From Burkholderia sp. (GTDB lineage Bacteria > Pseudomonadota > Gammaproteobacteria > Burkholderiales > Burkholderiaceae), in NCBI GenBank assembly GCA_031253835.1, contig JAIRVP010000077.1:1-64000 (forward strand): 64,000 nt of DNA, read 5' to 3'. Both the position numbers and the translations under genes were made by a program. Each line of letters begins with the position of its first letter. The first letter of the stretch is position 1. The notes beneath the pieces were generated by a model. The model was not told where the DNA came from, did no database searches, and saw only the letters and a list, made by a program, of their open reading frames with translations. This document shows positions 7,844 to 17,300 of this stretch, one piece after another.

Positions 7844-8524
7844 TCAGTACCCCGATGCGCTCGCCTCCCGATCGGTGACGATCGCGACGCCCGAGCTCGT
7901 GCCGAGCCGCGTCGCGCCGGCCTCGAGCATCGCGAGCGCGGCCGCGCGGTCGCGCACGCCGCCCGATGCCTTCACGCCGAGTGCCGGGCCGACCGTGCGG
8001 CGCATCAGCGCGACATCCGCGAGCGTCGCACCGCCGTGGCCGAACCCCGTCGACGTCTTCACGAACGCGACGCCGAGATCGCGGCACATCTCGCACACGC
8101 GCACCTTCTCGTCGTCGCTCAGCAGCCCCGTTTCGAGGATCACCTTGAGCGGTACCGCGCCGCATGCGCGGTGTACGGCCGCGATGTCGGCCTTCACGTC
8201 GTCGGCGCGGCCGCTCTTCAGCGCGCCGAGGTTGATCACCATGTCGATCTCGCCGGCACCTGCGTCGATCGCGGCGGTGGCTTCAAACGCCTTCGCGGCC
8301 GACAGCCCCGCGCCGAGCGGGAAGCCGACCACGGCACAGACGAGCACGCCGGAATCGGCCAGCTCGCGCGCGGCGAGCGGCACGTTCGCCGAATTCACGC
8401 AGACCGAGTAAAAGCGATGCTCGGCCGCCTGGCGGCAGAGTTCGCGGATCTGCGCGTCGCTCGCGTCGGGCGCGAGCAGCGTGTGATCGATGGTTTGGGC
8501 GAGTTGGGCGTTGGAAAGCGGCAT
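7844..8524 (-). CDS. deoC: Deoxyribose-phosphate aldolase
   Basis: This 226-residue class I aldolase splits 2-deoxyribose 5-phosphate into glyceraldehyde 3-phosphate and acetaldehyde. The Schiff-base Lys156 lies in FVKTSTGFG, and Lys185 in GVKASGGVR. Asp94 in DMVINLG completes the active site, and the N-terminal DHTLLAPDA is standard. The length is that of the short DeoC type. It is divergent from a DeoR-family regulator and close to a permease, a sugar kinase and a mutarotase-like gene. That suggests growth on free deoxyribose or deoxynucleosides rather than nucleotide salvage alone. Confidence 0.95.
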   Translation of the reverse strand: MPLSNAQLAQTIDHTLLAPDASDAQIRELCRQAAEHRFYSVCVNSANVPLAARELADSGVLVCAVVGFPLGAGLSAAKAFEATAAIDAGAGEIDMVINLGALKSGRADDVKADIAAVHRACGAVPLKVILETGLLSDDEKVRVCEMCRDLGVAFVKTSTGFGHGGATLADVALMRRTVGPALGVKASGGVRDRAAALAMLEAGATRLGTSSGVAIVTDREASASGY

Positions 8525-8569
8525 GTGTCAGGACTCCACGGTTCGTGTGCGGAAAGGGCACACGGAAAG

Positions 8570-8598
8570 TTGATGTTTTCACATCGGTTTGTTACAAA
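8570..8598 (+). promoter_or_regulatory. deoC/deoR divergent promoter with palindromic operator
   Basis: TTGATG (8570-8575) and TACAAA (8593-8598), 17 bases apart, form a plausible promoter for the DeoR-type gene. The palindrome GATGT-TTTC-ACATC (8572-8585) overlaps its -35 box. Its core TTTCACAT recurs in the kinase promoter near 12.95 kb, which suggests the DeoR protein controls both units. Confidence 0.5.
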
Positions 8599-8670
8599 TA
8601 CGACATTCCGGCCGGGCCTGTGCGCCCGGCACGACACGCGACGGATGCGACGGGTACGCAGGATACTGGC

Positions 8671-9441
8671 ATGGAAACGAAGAAGGGCGAACGGATCAAG
8701 ACATTGATGAACGTGCTGCAAGGGCAGAACGCGATTCATCTGAAGGAAGTGGCCGAGCTGTTCGGCGTGTCCGAGATGACGATCCGCCGCGATCTCGCGG
8801 ACAACCCGCACGGCCTCAGCCTGATCGGCGGCTACGTGACGCGCCATTTCGCCGCGCAGCGCAGCGACATCGGCGAGTACCTGATCAGCGCGGAGAACAA
8901 CCGGCAGACCGAGGAGAAGCGCCGCATCGGCAAGCTGGCCGCGCAGTTCGTGACGACCGGCGACACGATCTTCGTCGACTGCGGCTCGACCACGCCGTTC
9001 ATCGTCGACTTCATTCCGGACGACCTCGAGTTCACGGCGGTCTGCAACTCGCTGAACGTGTTCGCGAAGCTGCAGCAGAAGCCGCACTGCAACGTGATCC
9101 TGTGCGGCGGCGCGTATCACCGCCAGAACATGGTGTTCGAATCGGTCGCCGAAACGGGCATCCTCGACTCGGTGCGCGTGTCGAAGGCGTTCATCTCGGC
9201 GGCCGGCGTCAGCGACCGCTGCGGCGTCACGTGCTTCAACTTCCACGAAGTCGACGCGAAGAAGAAGGTGATGGCGCGCGCGCAGAACCGCTTCCTGCTC
9301 GTCGACCACACGAAGTTCGACGAGGTGCGCGCGGCCTATTTCGCCGAACTGACCGATTTCAACTACGTGATCTCCGACGGGCAACTGAGCCGCCGCTACG
9401 AAACGGCGATCCGCGAACACGGCATCGCGCTCGTGACCTGA
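8671..9441 (+). CDS. DeoR family transcriptional regulator of deoxyribose genes
   Basis: This 256-residue regulator starts METKKGERIK; a longer in-frame start upstream would run through the deoC promoter. The N-terminal DeoR helix-turn-helix (about residues 8-58) contains HLKEVAELFGVSEMTIRRDL. The C-terminal sugar-phosphate-sensing domain has FVDCGSTTPFIVDFIP, a DeoRC-type anion-binding turn, and ends with LLVDHTKFDEVRAAYFAELTDFN. Regulators of this fold usually release DNA when a phosphorylated sugar binds. The context points to deoxyribose phosphate. Confidence 0.88.
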   Translation: METKKGERIKTLMNVLQGQNAIHLKEVAELFGVSEMTIRRDLADNPHGLSLIGGYVTRHFAAQRSDIGEYLISAENNRQTEEKRRIGKLAAQFVTTGDTIFVDCGSTTPFIVDFIPDDLEFTAVCNSLNVFAKLQQKPHCNVILCGGAYHRQNMVFESVAETGILDSVRVSKAFISAAGVSDRCGVTCFNFHEVDAKKKVMARAQNRFLLVDHTKFDEVRAAYFAELTDFNYVISDGQLSRRYETAIREHGIALVT

Positions 9442-9475
9442 CGCAACGCGGCCCTGCGTCGCGCTTTGCATCGCC

Positions 9476-10528
9476 TCACGCATCGCGGGCTTCCGTCGCG
9501 CTCAGGTAGCCGGTGAGTACGTCGAAGCGGCGCGTCGCGCCCGGCGCGAGAGCCGCGACATGGCCCTTGCGGCGTTCGGCTTCATACCCTTCCGGCTCGC
9601 AGGTCGACGGCAGCGCGAACGCGGCGACCTGCTGGTCCGCGTTGTGCAGGATCCAGCGCGTCGCATGCGGGAATTGCCCGGGGCGGTACGCGGTGTGGAA
9701 TGCCCCGCCGTCCGGATGCGCGAGCCGGAAATGCGCGACGCCGTCGGCGTCCGTTTCCGCACCGTTCATGAAGAACACGATCTCGGGGTCGTACAGCGCG
9801 GGCGCATCGAGCGTCGCGAGCCGTTCGGGTTCGTGCGCGAGCGTGGCCGTGTAGTCGCGCCACGCGGCGGTCGGCTTCACGTGCGCGGGCACGCTGTCGC
9901 GCAGCCGCAACCCGCCGCGCGACAGCGACTGCACGAAGCGGCCGCCCGGCACGTACGCATAGTTCAGGTGGGCCATGTACATCAGGTCCATCGGCGCACC
10001 GCCGAGATTCGTCACGTCCATCGCGATCGTCATCTGCGCGTCGTGCTCGGCGAGCCGCACCGACGGACGCGCAACGTAGTGGCTGCCGAAGCCCTGCACG
10101 TACTCGTATTCGCCGGTTACTTCGACGATCGCACCGCGCGCATCCGTGCCGACGACGAGGCCCGCACGGTCCATCGGCGCGCACGGCATCTCGCCGTGCA
10201 GCGCATGCGTGTCGTCCGGTCCCGGGCAGCCGTTGCGCAGCAGCCCGCTGTGGAACATGAAGCAGCCGTAGGTATCGATGATCGATGCCGCGCGCTTCGG
10301 CTGCCGGAACATGTTTTTCATCGTCAGGTCGCGGCCGTCGAATTCGGCGGCCCAGATCATCTGGCCGAGATACGGCAGCACGACGAGATGGCCGCGGCGG
10401 TTCTCGAGCTTGAGCGCCTCGACGCCGGACGGATACGCGAACGCGGTGACCGTGAGGCCGTCGGTGCGGTACAGCGTGCGCGGCGTCTCGCGAAAGTCGT
10501 CGTGCCGCAGTTCGATCTCGCCTCGCAT
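9476..10528 (-). CDS. DUF4432 aldose-1-epimerase-like protein (probable deoxyribose mutarotase)
   Basis: The 350-residue protein has the galactose-mutarotase beta-sandwich layout. Features seen are KLENRRGHLVVLPYLGQMIW near the N-terminus, CFMFHSGLLRNGCPGPDDTHALHGE around residues 88-112, and EYVQGFGSHYVARPSVRL in the middle. These fit DUF4432/aldose epimerase proteins. It is the last gene of a kinase-permease-epimerase operon and starts 2 bases after the permease stop. In enterobacterial deoxyribose clusters an epimerase-like gene also accompanies the kinase and permease. Conversion between deoxyribose anomers is therefore the most likely role, by context rather than by catalytic residues. 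Confidence 0.75.
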   Translation of the reverse strand: MRGEIELRHDDFRETPRTLYRTDGLTVTAFAYPSGVEALKLENRRGHLVVLPYLGQMIWAAEFDGRDLTMKNMFRQPKRAASIIDTYGCFMFHSGLLRNGCPGPDDTHALHGEMPCAPMDRAGLVVGTDARGAIVEVTGEYEYVQGFGSHYVARPSVRLAEHDAQMTIAMDVTNLGGAPMDLMYMAHLNYAYVPGGRFVQSLSRGGLRLRDSVPAHVKPTAAWRDYTATLAHEPERLATLDAPALYDPEIVFFMNGAETDADGVAHFRLAHPDGGAFHTAYRPGQFPHATRWILHNADQQVAAFALPSTCEPEGYEAERRKGHVAALAPGATRRFDVLTGYLSATEARDA

Positions 10529-10530
10529 GG

Positions 10531-11904
10531 TCACGCCCCCGACGTGTTGCGCGACGCTGCGTAGCGCGCGGGCGCGCGGCCGTCGGCGGCGGCGTCGGGC
10601 GTCGCGGCCGGCAGGTGGCGCAGGCAGTAGAAGCCGTAGTAGACGATCACGACGAAGCACGCGAGCGGCACGACGAACGCGAGTTGCATGTTGCCGCCGG
10701 TGTGATCGGAGATCAGCCCCTGGATCAGCGGCACGACCGCGCCGCCGACGATGCTCATCACGAGGATCGAGCCGCCGTATTCGGTGTCCTGGCCGAGGCC
10801 GTCGATCGTCAGGCCGTAGATCGTCGGCCAGCACGGGCCGAGGAACACGCTCACGCACACGGCCGCATAGACGGCCGTGATGTTGTGCACGCTGATCGTA
10901 TACGCGAGCAGCGCGATGCACAGGATGCCGTAGACGATCAGCACCTTGGCCGGGCCGACGCGTTTCATCACGAGCGTCGCGACCAGCTTGCCGACGAAGA
11001 ACGCGAAGAACGTCGCGAGCAGGTAGTGCGACGCGCCGCGCTCGGTGAGGCCGCCGATCTGCATCGCGAGCCGGATCGTGAAGCTCCACACGCCGACCTG
11101 CGCGCCGACATACAGGAATTGCGCGACGACGCCCGCGACGAAGCGCCGGTTGCCGAACAGCCGCGCGAGCGTGCCGCGCGCGTCGATCCGGTGCGTGACC
11201 GTGCCGGGCCCGTTGCCCTTGCAGGCCGGGTAGGGCGTGAGCGCGAACACGACGAACACCGCGACGAGCACGGCGATCAGCCATTTGTACGGCTCGAGCG
11301 TGGCCTGGATCATCGCGAGCTGGTGCACGTGCGCGTCGGCGGCCGACATCGCCGCGAGCTGCGCGTGCGACGCGTCGCCTTCCTTGAAGATCAGCAGGCT
11401 GCCCATGTAGACGCCGGCCATCGCGCCGAACGGATAGAACGTCTGCGAGATGTTCAGCCGCCGCGTGCTGGTGTCGCGCGGGCCCATCAGCGTCGAATAC
11501 GAGTTCGACGCGGTTTCGAGGAACGACAGGCCGGCCGCGATCACGAACAGCGCGACGAGGAACATCCCGTACTTCGCCATCGACGCGGCCGGGAAGAACA
11601 GCAGGCAGCCGGTCGTGTAGAGCAGCAGGCCGACGAGGATCGTCGTCTTGTAGCTGAACTTCTTCACGACGGTCGCGGCCGGAATCGCGAGGAAGAAGTA
11701 GCCGAGATAGAACGCGGACTGCACGAATGCCGATTCGAAATCGGACAGGAAGAACGATTTCTTGAACTGCGCGATCAGCACGTCGTTCAGGTTCGCGGCG
11801 GTGCCCCATAGCGCGAACAGGCAGCACAGCAGCGTGAACGCGAAGAGCGGCGTGCGGGTCAGGTAATAGCCGTCGGGTGTGTGTTCGATCCTGGCTCGGC
11901 TCAT
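10531..11904 (-). CDS. FucP-type MFS sugar permease, probable deoxyribose transporter
   Basis: This 457-residue inner-membrane carrier has about 12 transmembrane helices. ALWGTAANLNDVLIAQFKK in the first helix region and the later SFLETASNSYSTLMGP are signatures of the L-fucose:H+ symporter branch of the MFS, to which enterobacterial DeoP also belongs. The start MSRARIEHTPDGYY is preceded by GGAGA; an upstream in-frame extension overlaps the kinase gene and is rejected. It lies between a ribokinase-type gene (40 bases upstream) and the mutarotase-like gene (2 bases downstream), an order that makes uptake of free 2-deoxyribose likely. Confidence 0.86.
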   Translation of the reverse strand: MSRARIEHTPDGYYLTRTPLFAFTLLCCLFALWGTAANLNDVLIAQFKKSFFLSDFESAFVQSAFYLGYFFLAIPAATVVKKFSYKTTILVGLLLYTTGCLLFFPAASMAKYGMFLVALFVIAAGLSFLETASNSYSTLMGPRDTSTRRLNISQTFYPFGAMAGVYMGSLLIFKEGDASHAQLAAMSAADAHVHQLAMIQATLEPYKWLIAVLVAVFVVFALTPYPACKGNGPGTVTHRIDARGTLARLFGNRRFVAGVVAQFLYVGAQVGVWSFTIRLAMQIGGLTERGASHYLLATFFAFFVGKLVATLVMKRVGPAKVLIVYGILCIALLAYTISVHNITAVYAAVCVSVFLGPCWPTIYGLTIDGLGQDTEYGGSILVMSIVGGAVVPLIQGLISDHTGGNMQLAFVVPLACFVVIVYYGFYCLRHLPAATPDAAADGRAPARYAASRNTSGA

Positions 11905-11944
11905 GGGTGTCTCCTTCCCAGTGTCTCGTCGATGAAGGCGCCGT

Positions 11945-12871
11945 TCAGAGGCCGGCGTCGTGGAGGAAGCGTTCGAACGTCGCGGTGTCGGCGTACGACT
12001 TCTGCGTGCCGAGACCCGTGACCGAATGCGCGGCATACGCGGACGCGTAGCGCATCGCGTCGACGGCATCGCGCGACCTGGCGTAGCAGCGCGCGAAGCA
12101 GCCGATGTAGGCATCGCCGGCGCCCGTCGTGTCGCGCGCGTCGACCGGGACGCCCGGCACGTGCCGCGCGCCGTCGCGCGAGACGAGCAGCGAGCCTTGG
12201 CCGCCGAGCGTGACGAGCACGTGCTTCAGCCCGCGCGCGACCAGCGCTTCGGCGGCGCGGGTGGCGCTCTCGCGCGAATCGACCGGCATGCCCGACACGA
12301 TCGCGAGCTCGGTTTCGTTCGGCACGAAGAATTCGACGGAGCGGATCCGTTCGAAATCGAGGTCGGCCACGGCGGGCGCGGGGTTCAGCAGCACGGGGAT
12401 GCCGTGCCGCGCGCCGAATGCGATCGCGTGATAGACGGTGTCGAGTTCGATCTCGAGCTGCAGCACGATCAGTGCGCATTCGGCGAGCGCCGGCGCGGCT
12501 GCGTCAATGTCGGCCGGCTTCAGATGGCGGTTCGCGCCCTTGACGATCAGGATGCTGTTGCTCGAATCGGGTTCGACGAAGATCGGCGCGACGCCGCTCG
12601 GCACGCCGGCGACCTTGCGCACGTGCGTGGTGTCGATCCCTTCGCGCTCGAAGTTGCGGATCGTGTTGTCGGCGAACACGTCGTCGCCGACCTTCGTGAC
12701 CATCACGACGCGCGCGCCGAGGCGCGCGGCCGCGACGGCCTGGTTCGCGCCCTTGCCGCCGCAGCCGAGCTCGAAGTTCGGCGCCTCGAGCGTTTCGCCC
12801 CGGGCGGGCATGCGTTCGACATAGGTCACGAGGTCGACCATGTTGCTGCCGATGACGGCGATTGTCTCCAT
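11945..12871 (-). CDS. Ribokinase-family sugar kinase, probable deoxyribokinase
   Basis: This 308-residue PfkB kinase has the substrate/anion motif GGKGANQA at residues 38-45 and the ATP/anion-hole motif DTTGAGDA at 247-254, with catalytic base Asp253. Both match ribokinases. The N-terminal IGSNMVDLVTYVERMPARGET replaces the usual ribokinase 'GSINxDL' with GSNMVDL. I recall this also from deoxyribokinases, but it needs checking. It is the first gene of the operon and supplies the 5-phosphate that DeoC cleaves. Its promoter region is the most AT-rich stretch of this part of the window. Confidence 0.85.
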   Translation of the reverse strand: METIAVIGSNMVDLVTYVERMPARGETLEAPNFELGCGGKGANQAVAAARLGARVVMVTKVGDDVFADNTIRNFEREGIDTTHVRKVAGVPSGVAPIFVEPDSSNSILIVKGANRHLKPADIDAAAPALAECALIVLQLEIELDTVYHAIAFGARHGIPVLLNPAPAVADLDFERIRSVEFFVPNETELAIVSGMPVDSRESATRAAEALVARGLKHVLVTLGGQGSLLVSRDGARHVPGVPVDARDTTGAGDAYIGCFARCYARSRDAVDAMRYASAYAAHSVTGLGTQKSYADTATFERFLHDAGL

Positions 12872-12936
12872 CTGCGTCTCTTCCTGGGTATGAGGTGGGC
12901 CACGCGCGTGGTCGTCGGCGGCCGCAATAATTGATA

Positions 12937-12981
12937 ATAAAATAACATAAAATGTGAGAATGCAATCTCGAAATGTGAAAT
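12937..12981 (-). promoter_or_regulatory. Kinase operon promoter with repeated TCACATTT operator
   Basis: Read on the minus strand, TTGCAT (12965-12960) and TTTTAT (12942-12937) are 17 bases apart. Two direct copies of a TCACATTT-containing element lie 21 bases apart, plus-strand AAATGTGAGAA at 12950-12960 and AAATGTGAAAT at 12971-12981. One sits inside the spacer and one upstream. ACAT-AAA-ATGT (12945-12955) adds dyad symmetry. The core matches the deoC/deoR operator. Confidence 0.55.
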
Positions 12982-13331
12982 GGGTCACTGTTTGGGGTGG
13001 CGGTCCGGAGCGAATCGGTTGCGCGCGTGCAGGACCCCGGCGCCGGTGCAACTGCGCGCGGTGGCCGAGGTATACGGCAGTGAACAGGCTGATGAGCGTC
13101 GACCGCTTCGACCTCGCATGAACCGCGCCGCATCCGGATGCGGCGATGCAGTCACGCAGCGACGTGAATCGGCCGGTCGAACCATCGGCCGTTTCTTCTG
13201 GAAACAACGATTACCAAAGGTAAGCGCAGCGACAGGAGGGTGCCCGTCACGGGGAGTTATCTTGTAAATTGGGCTGAAGCGCGTGCGTTCTTGTGCCGTT
13301 CCCGTTTGCCACAACCCGATGCGGATGCTTG
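12982..13331. other. Intergenic region, no gene seen
   Basis: About 350 bases separate the kinase promoter from the secreted-protein gene. A 95-codon open frame (12980-13267, plus) starts inside the promoter, has Arg-rich shadow-like composition and is not accepted. No convincing promoter elements for the gene at 13332 were found. Confidence 0.4.
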
Positions 13332-13973
13332 ATGAAAAAATCGCTGATCGCTGCAACATGCTGGATTGTCACGCTGGGTATGGCGTTCCCCGTGATCGCG
13401 CGGGAATCCCCTCAGGCATTGCGGTCGTTTCACATGGGCCCGGGGCCCGTCATCGGCGGCGGCGGCGATGCCGCTTTGACGAGCCGCACCGTCCGGCAAC
13501 CGGATGCGCCGCTTGCCCGGGTGCTCGTGATCTACGCAGACGCGACCACGGTCCGTCCGCCCGCCTCCGCGAAGGATCTGGCTCGCGCCCCGGGCACGTA
13601 CACGACGGACGGCGATGCCGTCGCCCAACTCGCACCGTCGATCCTGCAGGAATACGGTATCGACGCACAGGCCCGCTCCGTCAAACAGGATCGTGTCGCC
13701 ACGCTGCTTGCCGACAACCTGCAGCACGATCGTCTGCCCGTACTGCTCCTCACGGATACCGGCACACAGGACGGCACTCGGGCGACGCTCAAGATCGCGG
13801 TATCGCTGAACGACGGCGACGGCACGCCACTGTGGACAGGCGAGGTCGCCGCCAACTATATGGGCATGCAGTGGGGCAAGCGAGACGTTTACGCGGAACG
13901 GCAGCATGCGGCGGTAGACGCGCTGCTGCGCAAAATTGCCGTCGATCTGCAGGGCCGGCGGATCATCGGCTAA
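13332..13973 (+). CDS. Hypothetical exported protein
   Basis: The protein has 213 residues. The ATG at 13332 gives MKKSLIAATCWIVTLGMAFPVIA, a clear Sec signal peptide with likely cleavage after residue 23; an open extension upstream would bury it. The mature part begins with a Gly-rich HMGPGPVIGGGGD stretch. A globular domain follows, with LARVLVIYADATTV near its start, a stretch reading ARATLKIAVSLNDGDGTPLWTGEVAANY, and the C-terminal HAAVDALLRKIAVDLQGRRII. This resembles the general layout of small periplasmic or outer-membrane-associated proteins, but no family was recognised. It lies 333 bases upstream of the ADP-ribosyltransferase-like gene on the same strand; a link between them is only positional. 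Confidence 0.7.
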   Translation: MKKSLIAATCWIVTLGMAFPVIARESPQALRSFHMGPGPVIGGGGDAALTSRTVRQPDAPLARVLVIYADATTVRPPASAKDLARAPGTYTTDGDAVAQLAPSILQEYGIDAQARSVKQDRVATLLADNLQHDRLPVLLLTDTGTQDGTRATLKIAVSLNDGDGTPLWTGEVAANYMGMQWGKRDVYAERQHAAVDALLRKIAVDLQGRRIIG

Positions 13974-14306
13974 GCGCGCCGTATCAGTGGTGCGTTCATG
14001 CGGACGACCAGGCCCGTCGCGGAGACGGAGCGTCTCCTTGAGCGTTTGCGGCATGCCGAGATAGGGGGGGCGGCGGCCGCCATTCCTTCCCGGGGCCGGC
14101 GCGCGCGACCGACCCTGTCGTTTGTGACAGTTTTCCGTCCGTCCAGGCGTGCGAGCGGCTGCTCGCTTCGCATTTCGCGACATGATTTCCGATCGCGTTT
14201 CATCATGCGGGCGATCTCCGATTTACTAAACGAATCAATCCGACACCGCATTCGTGATGACGGCGCCGCCGACGCGCGGCCTCCGTCATGATTCGAGGAT
14301 ATCCCC
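13974..14306. other. Intergenic region before the ADP-ribosyltransferase-like gene
   Basis: The 333 bases contain no accepted gene. A TTCG-N16-TTCC element at 14167-14190 and a somewhat AT-rich stretch around 14219-14240 precede the GAGGAT ribosome site (14295-14300) of the next gene. Inverted GGAGACG/CGTCTCC repeats occur near 14018-14036. Confidence 0.4.
14167..14190 (+). promoter_or_regulatory. Degenerate hrpII/PIP-box-like element
   Basis: TTCG (14167-14170) and TTCC (14187-14190) are exactly 16 bases apart. The Ralstonia hrpII box is TTCG-N16-TTCG, so this is one base short of a match. It lies 117 bases before the start codon of the large effector-like gene. I could not find a convincing YANNNT -10 box at the expected 30-32 bases downstream, so the assignment is weak. 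Confidence 0.25.
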
Positions 14307-17300
14307 ATGCCCCTGCGGCTTCCTGGCCGGCTTCGCTCGTCGAGTGCCGATACCACCAGCACGAGCAGCGACGCGCCAACCGCTCACGCCGACGCGGGCA
14401 GACCCGCGGAACAAGCGCGGCACACGCTGCTCGACGGACTGTCGAAGGTTCCGCGGCGGCTGGGCGGCAAGGCCGCGAAGGGGCTCGAGAAAGCCGAGCC
14501 GGAAGTGGGCGCGACGGCGGCGGCCAGCTACCAGCTGTGGGCTGCGTCCAACGCGACCGCCGCCGGTAGCGGGCTCGTCAGCACGTTCCACGGCGCGACC
14601 GAGCAGACGCACGTCGTCGGCGAGGCGACCACCGGCATCGGCATGTTGCCGCAGGCGCTCGACGTTGCCGCGACCGCGGTCTCGATGACCAACAAGACAG
14701 TGACGCTGGCCAAGACCGCGAGCGCCGCGAAGGATGCCACGCCGGGCACGCTCGCCGGCAACGACGCGCTGGTCGCGCACGATCTCGCGAAGGGTAACGC
14801 CGCGCGTGCCGCACCCGGCGCGATCCGCGACGTCGGGCTCGGCGTGCTGGGCGAGGTCGCGCGCGGCGAGAGTGCCGCGCATCACGGGCAGTCGATGTAC
14901 GGCAGTCACGCGGTAACCGCCGACGGCGCGCTCGGCCTGGCCGGCAGCGCGATGTACGTTGCGGCCGGCGCGATGACGAGCGCGAAGGTCGACCGCAGCG
15001 TCGATCGCATCCAGTTGCTGCGTGCCGCGGTCAGGAACCCGGTCAGCGCGCGTACGGATTCGTCCGGCGCCGCGCTGCGCGAACTCGACGATCTGCACGC
15101 GTCCGGCCGGATCGGCTCGAACGCCTACGCGATCCTGCGCACGCGCAGCGATGCGGAGGTCGCGCGCTTCATGAAGAATTTCAACGCCCTCGGTCTGGTC
15201 GGCCAGAAAAAGCTGCTCAACCTGCTGCACTTCCCCAGTACGCGCAATGCGGTGCAGGTGCTGAACATGGGGCGCACGACCAACCTGAACAGCGCGAGCA
15301 TGCGGCGCGGGGCCCGCGAGGCCGTGATCGACGCGCTGATCGAGGCCGAGGTGCGCCCCGGCCGCAGCGAGACCGTGCTCGACGTGCTGAAGACCGCCCG
15401 GTCGGAGGCGCTGGGTGCCCGGAGTACGCCGGCCGTCGCGTCCGCGGAAGCGCAACTGCGCACGGCCGGCATCGACCTGCACGCGTTCCCGCCATCGACG
15501 CTGCGCGCGATCGCCGCGGCTGGCGATGTGCCGGCATTCATCGCGCGTTACCAGGCGCTGCCGGCCGCGGACCGCGAGCGCTTCCACGCGACGCTGCACT
15601 TCGGTTCGTGGCGCTTCTGGAAGGCTGACGCGACGCTGCCGACCACGCGCCCTCAGCGCGCCGATATTCGCGCCGCGCTCGTCAGGCAATTCTCGCAGGG
15701 CACCGACCTCGACCGGCTCGGCGAGCTGCGGACGCGCTACAACCAGAAGGTGCTTCCGTTGCAGACCGGCCGCACGCATCCGCATCCGGACACGACCGAC
15801 ACGCTGCGCAAGCACATCCTCGCGCATCAGGACGTCGCCCTCGACGCGCTGCGCGAGGAGAAGCGCCATGCAAAGGTGCAGGTCGGCTACGGAGCCGTAA
15901 GCGGCGCGTTGTCCATCGCGGAACTGGCGGCGAATCCCGGTGCGGCGGCGGGCGTCAGCGCGACGCGCGCGGTGATGAGCCCCGTCTATCTCGCGTATGC
16001 CGGCCGGCGTTCGCTTGCCGCCGACATCAACCGGCGCAATGCGATCCCCGTTACCGCGGCGATGCGCGAGGAGGCGTTGCTGCGCGGGCTGCCGGATCTC
16101 CACGCAAGAATCGCGAACGGCGGCGCACGGGCGATGCGGCTGCGCAATGCCGATCATTTCCTGGCGAACACGCTGAAGATGTCGCCCGGCGACATCGCGA
16201 AGCTCAAGGCGCTGGAACGCGCGGACCGCTTCGACGACGCGCGTGCGCTGCTGACCGCGCATGCCCCGGACGCGAGCGCGAAGCTGGCATTGCGTGTGCT
16301 CGCCGAGGAATGCAGCGGGCTCGGCACCGACGCACAGCAGCACGATGCACTCGCGTTTGTCGCGCGCGAGGCCGCGCTCGGCAGCGGCGACAGTTACACG
16401 GCACTCGCCGGCATCACGCAGATGTCGCAGCCGGACGACAGCTACGACGCATTGCAGGCGCATTGCCTCGAAGAGGCGGCCTATACGCCCGGGCCGTCGC
16501 TCGCCGCGCTCGGCGCCCGCGTGGCCGGCGGCGACGCGCCGGCGACCGTCGGTTTCGACGTGGCGCCGTATCGCGGCCGGCCGGCGTCGGAAGTGACCGG
16601 CATGCTGACGACGCGCTTCGCGGCCGACAACCCCGTGTTTGCCGCACGGCTGTTCGCCGCGGAACTGCGCGGCGGCGGCCCTGCCGCGGTGGCCGCGCGC
16701 AACACGTTGCGCGACTTTCGCTTCACCGAAACGGAAATCGGCGAGCTGGAAGCGATGCCGAAGCACAAAGCGGCTGCGTGGCTCGAATCGCACCTGTTCG
16801 GCGAGAACCTGCGGCGCCGCTTTTCCGACCAGGTGCTGGATTCGCGCGGCGTCGACGCGGCCTCGGCAGTGGCGGACCGGATGCCGGAGCAGGGCGTGTC
16901 GGCCGCCGAACCGTTGACGTGGCGTCTGAAGCTGGAAAAGGCCGGCGTCAGCGTGATCGGCAACCATGGCTCGCCGGGACTGGACTCGATGCTGTATGCG
17001 CTGCATCAGCAACTCGGCGGACACACCGAAATGTCGACGAGCATCGCGTCGCGCAAGGTGATGAGCGCACGTCGCCGCATCCTGGCCGAGATCACGGCCG
17101 GTCAGCCGGATCGACACGTCGACGTGATGCGCGATCGGGACGCGATCGTGCGCATTGCGGCGGACGTGTTCGGCAAGCCCGGCGCGACCGTGAAAATCGT
17201 CGACGCGACCGGCGAGGGGGCGCCGCATGTTGCCGGCGGAGCGGCTGCTGCTGCTGCCGGCGGTCCTGCTTCGCATGTCGACGCGGTGCTGTGTCACGAT

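Noticed and set aside
5727..8411. Very long plus-strand open frame crossing DUF815, DUF2071 and deoC
   Set aside because: It runs through well-supported genes in other frames and encodes only Arg/Ala-rich shadow sequence.
12980..13267. A 95-codon open frame on the plus strand
   Set aside because: It begins inside the kinase promoter, has no ribosome site and its composition is like a shadow frame.
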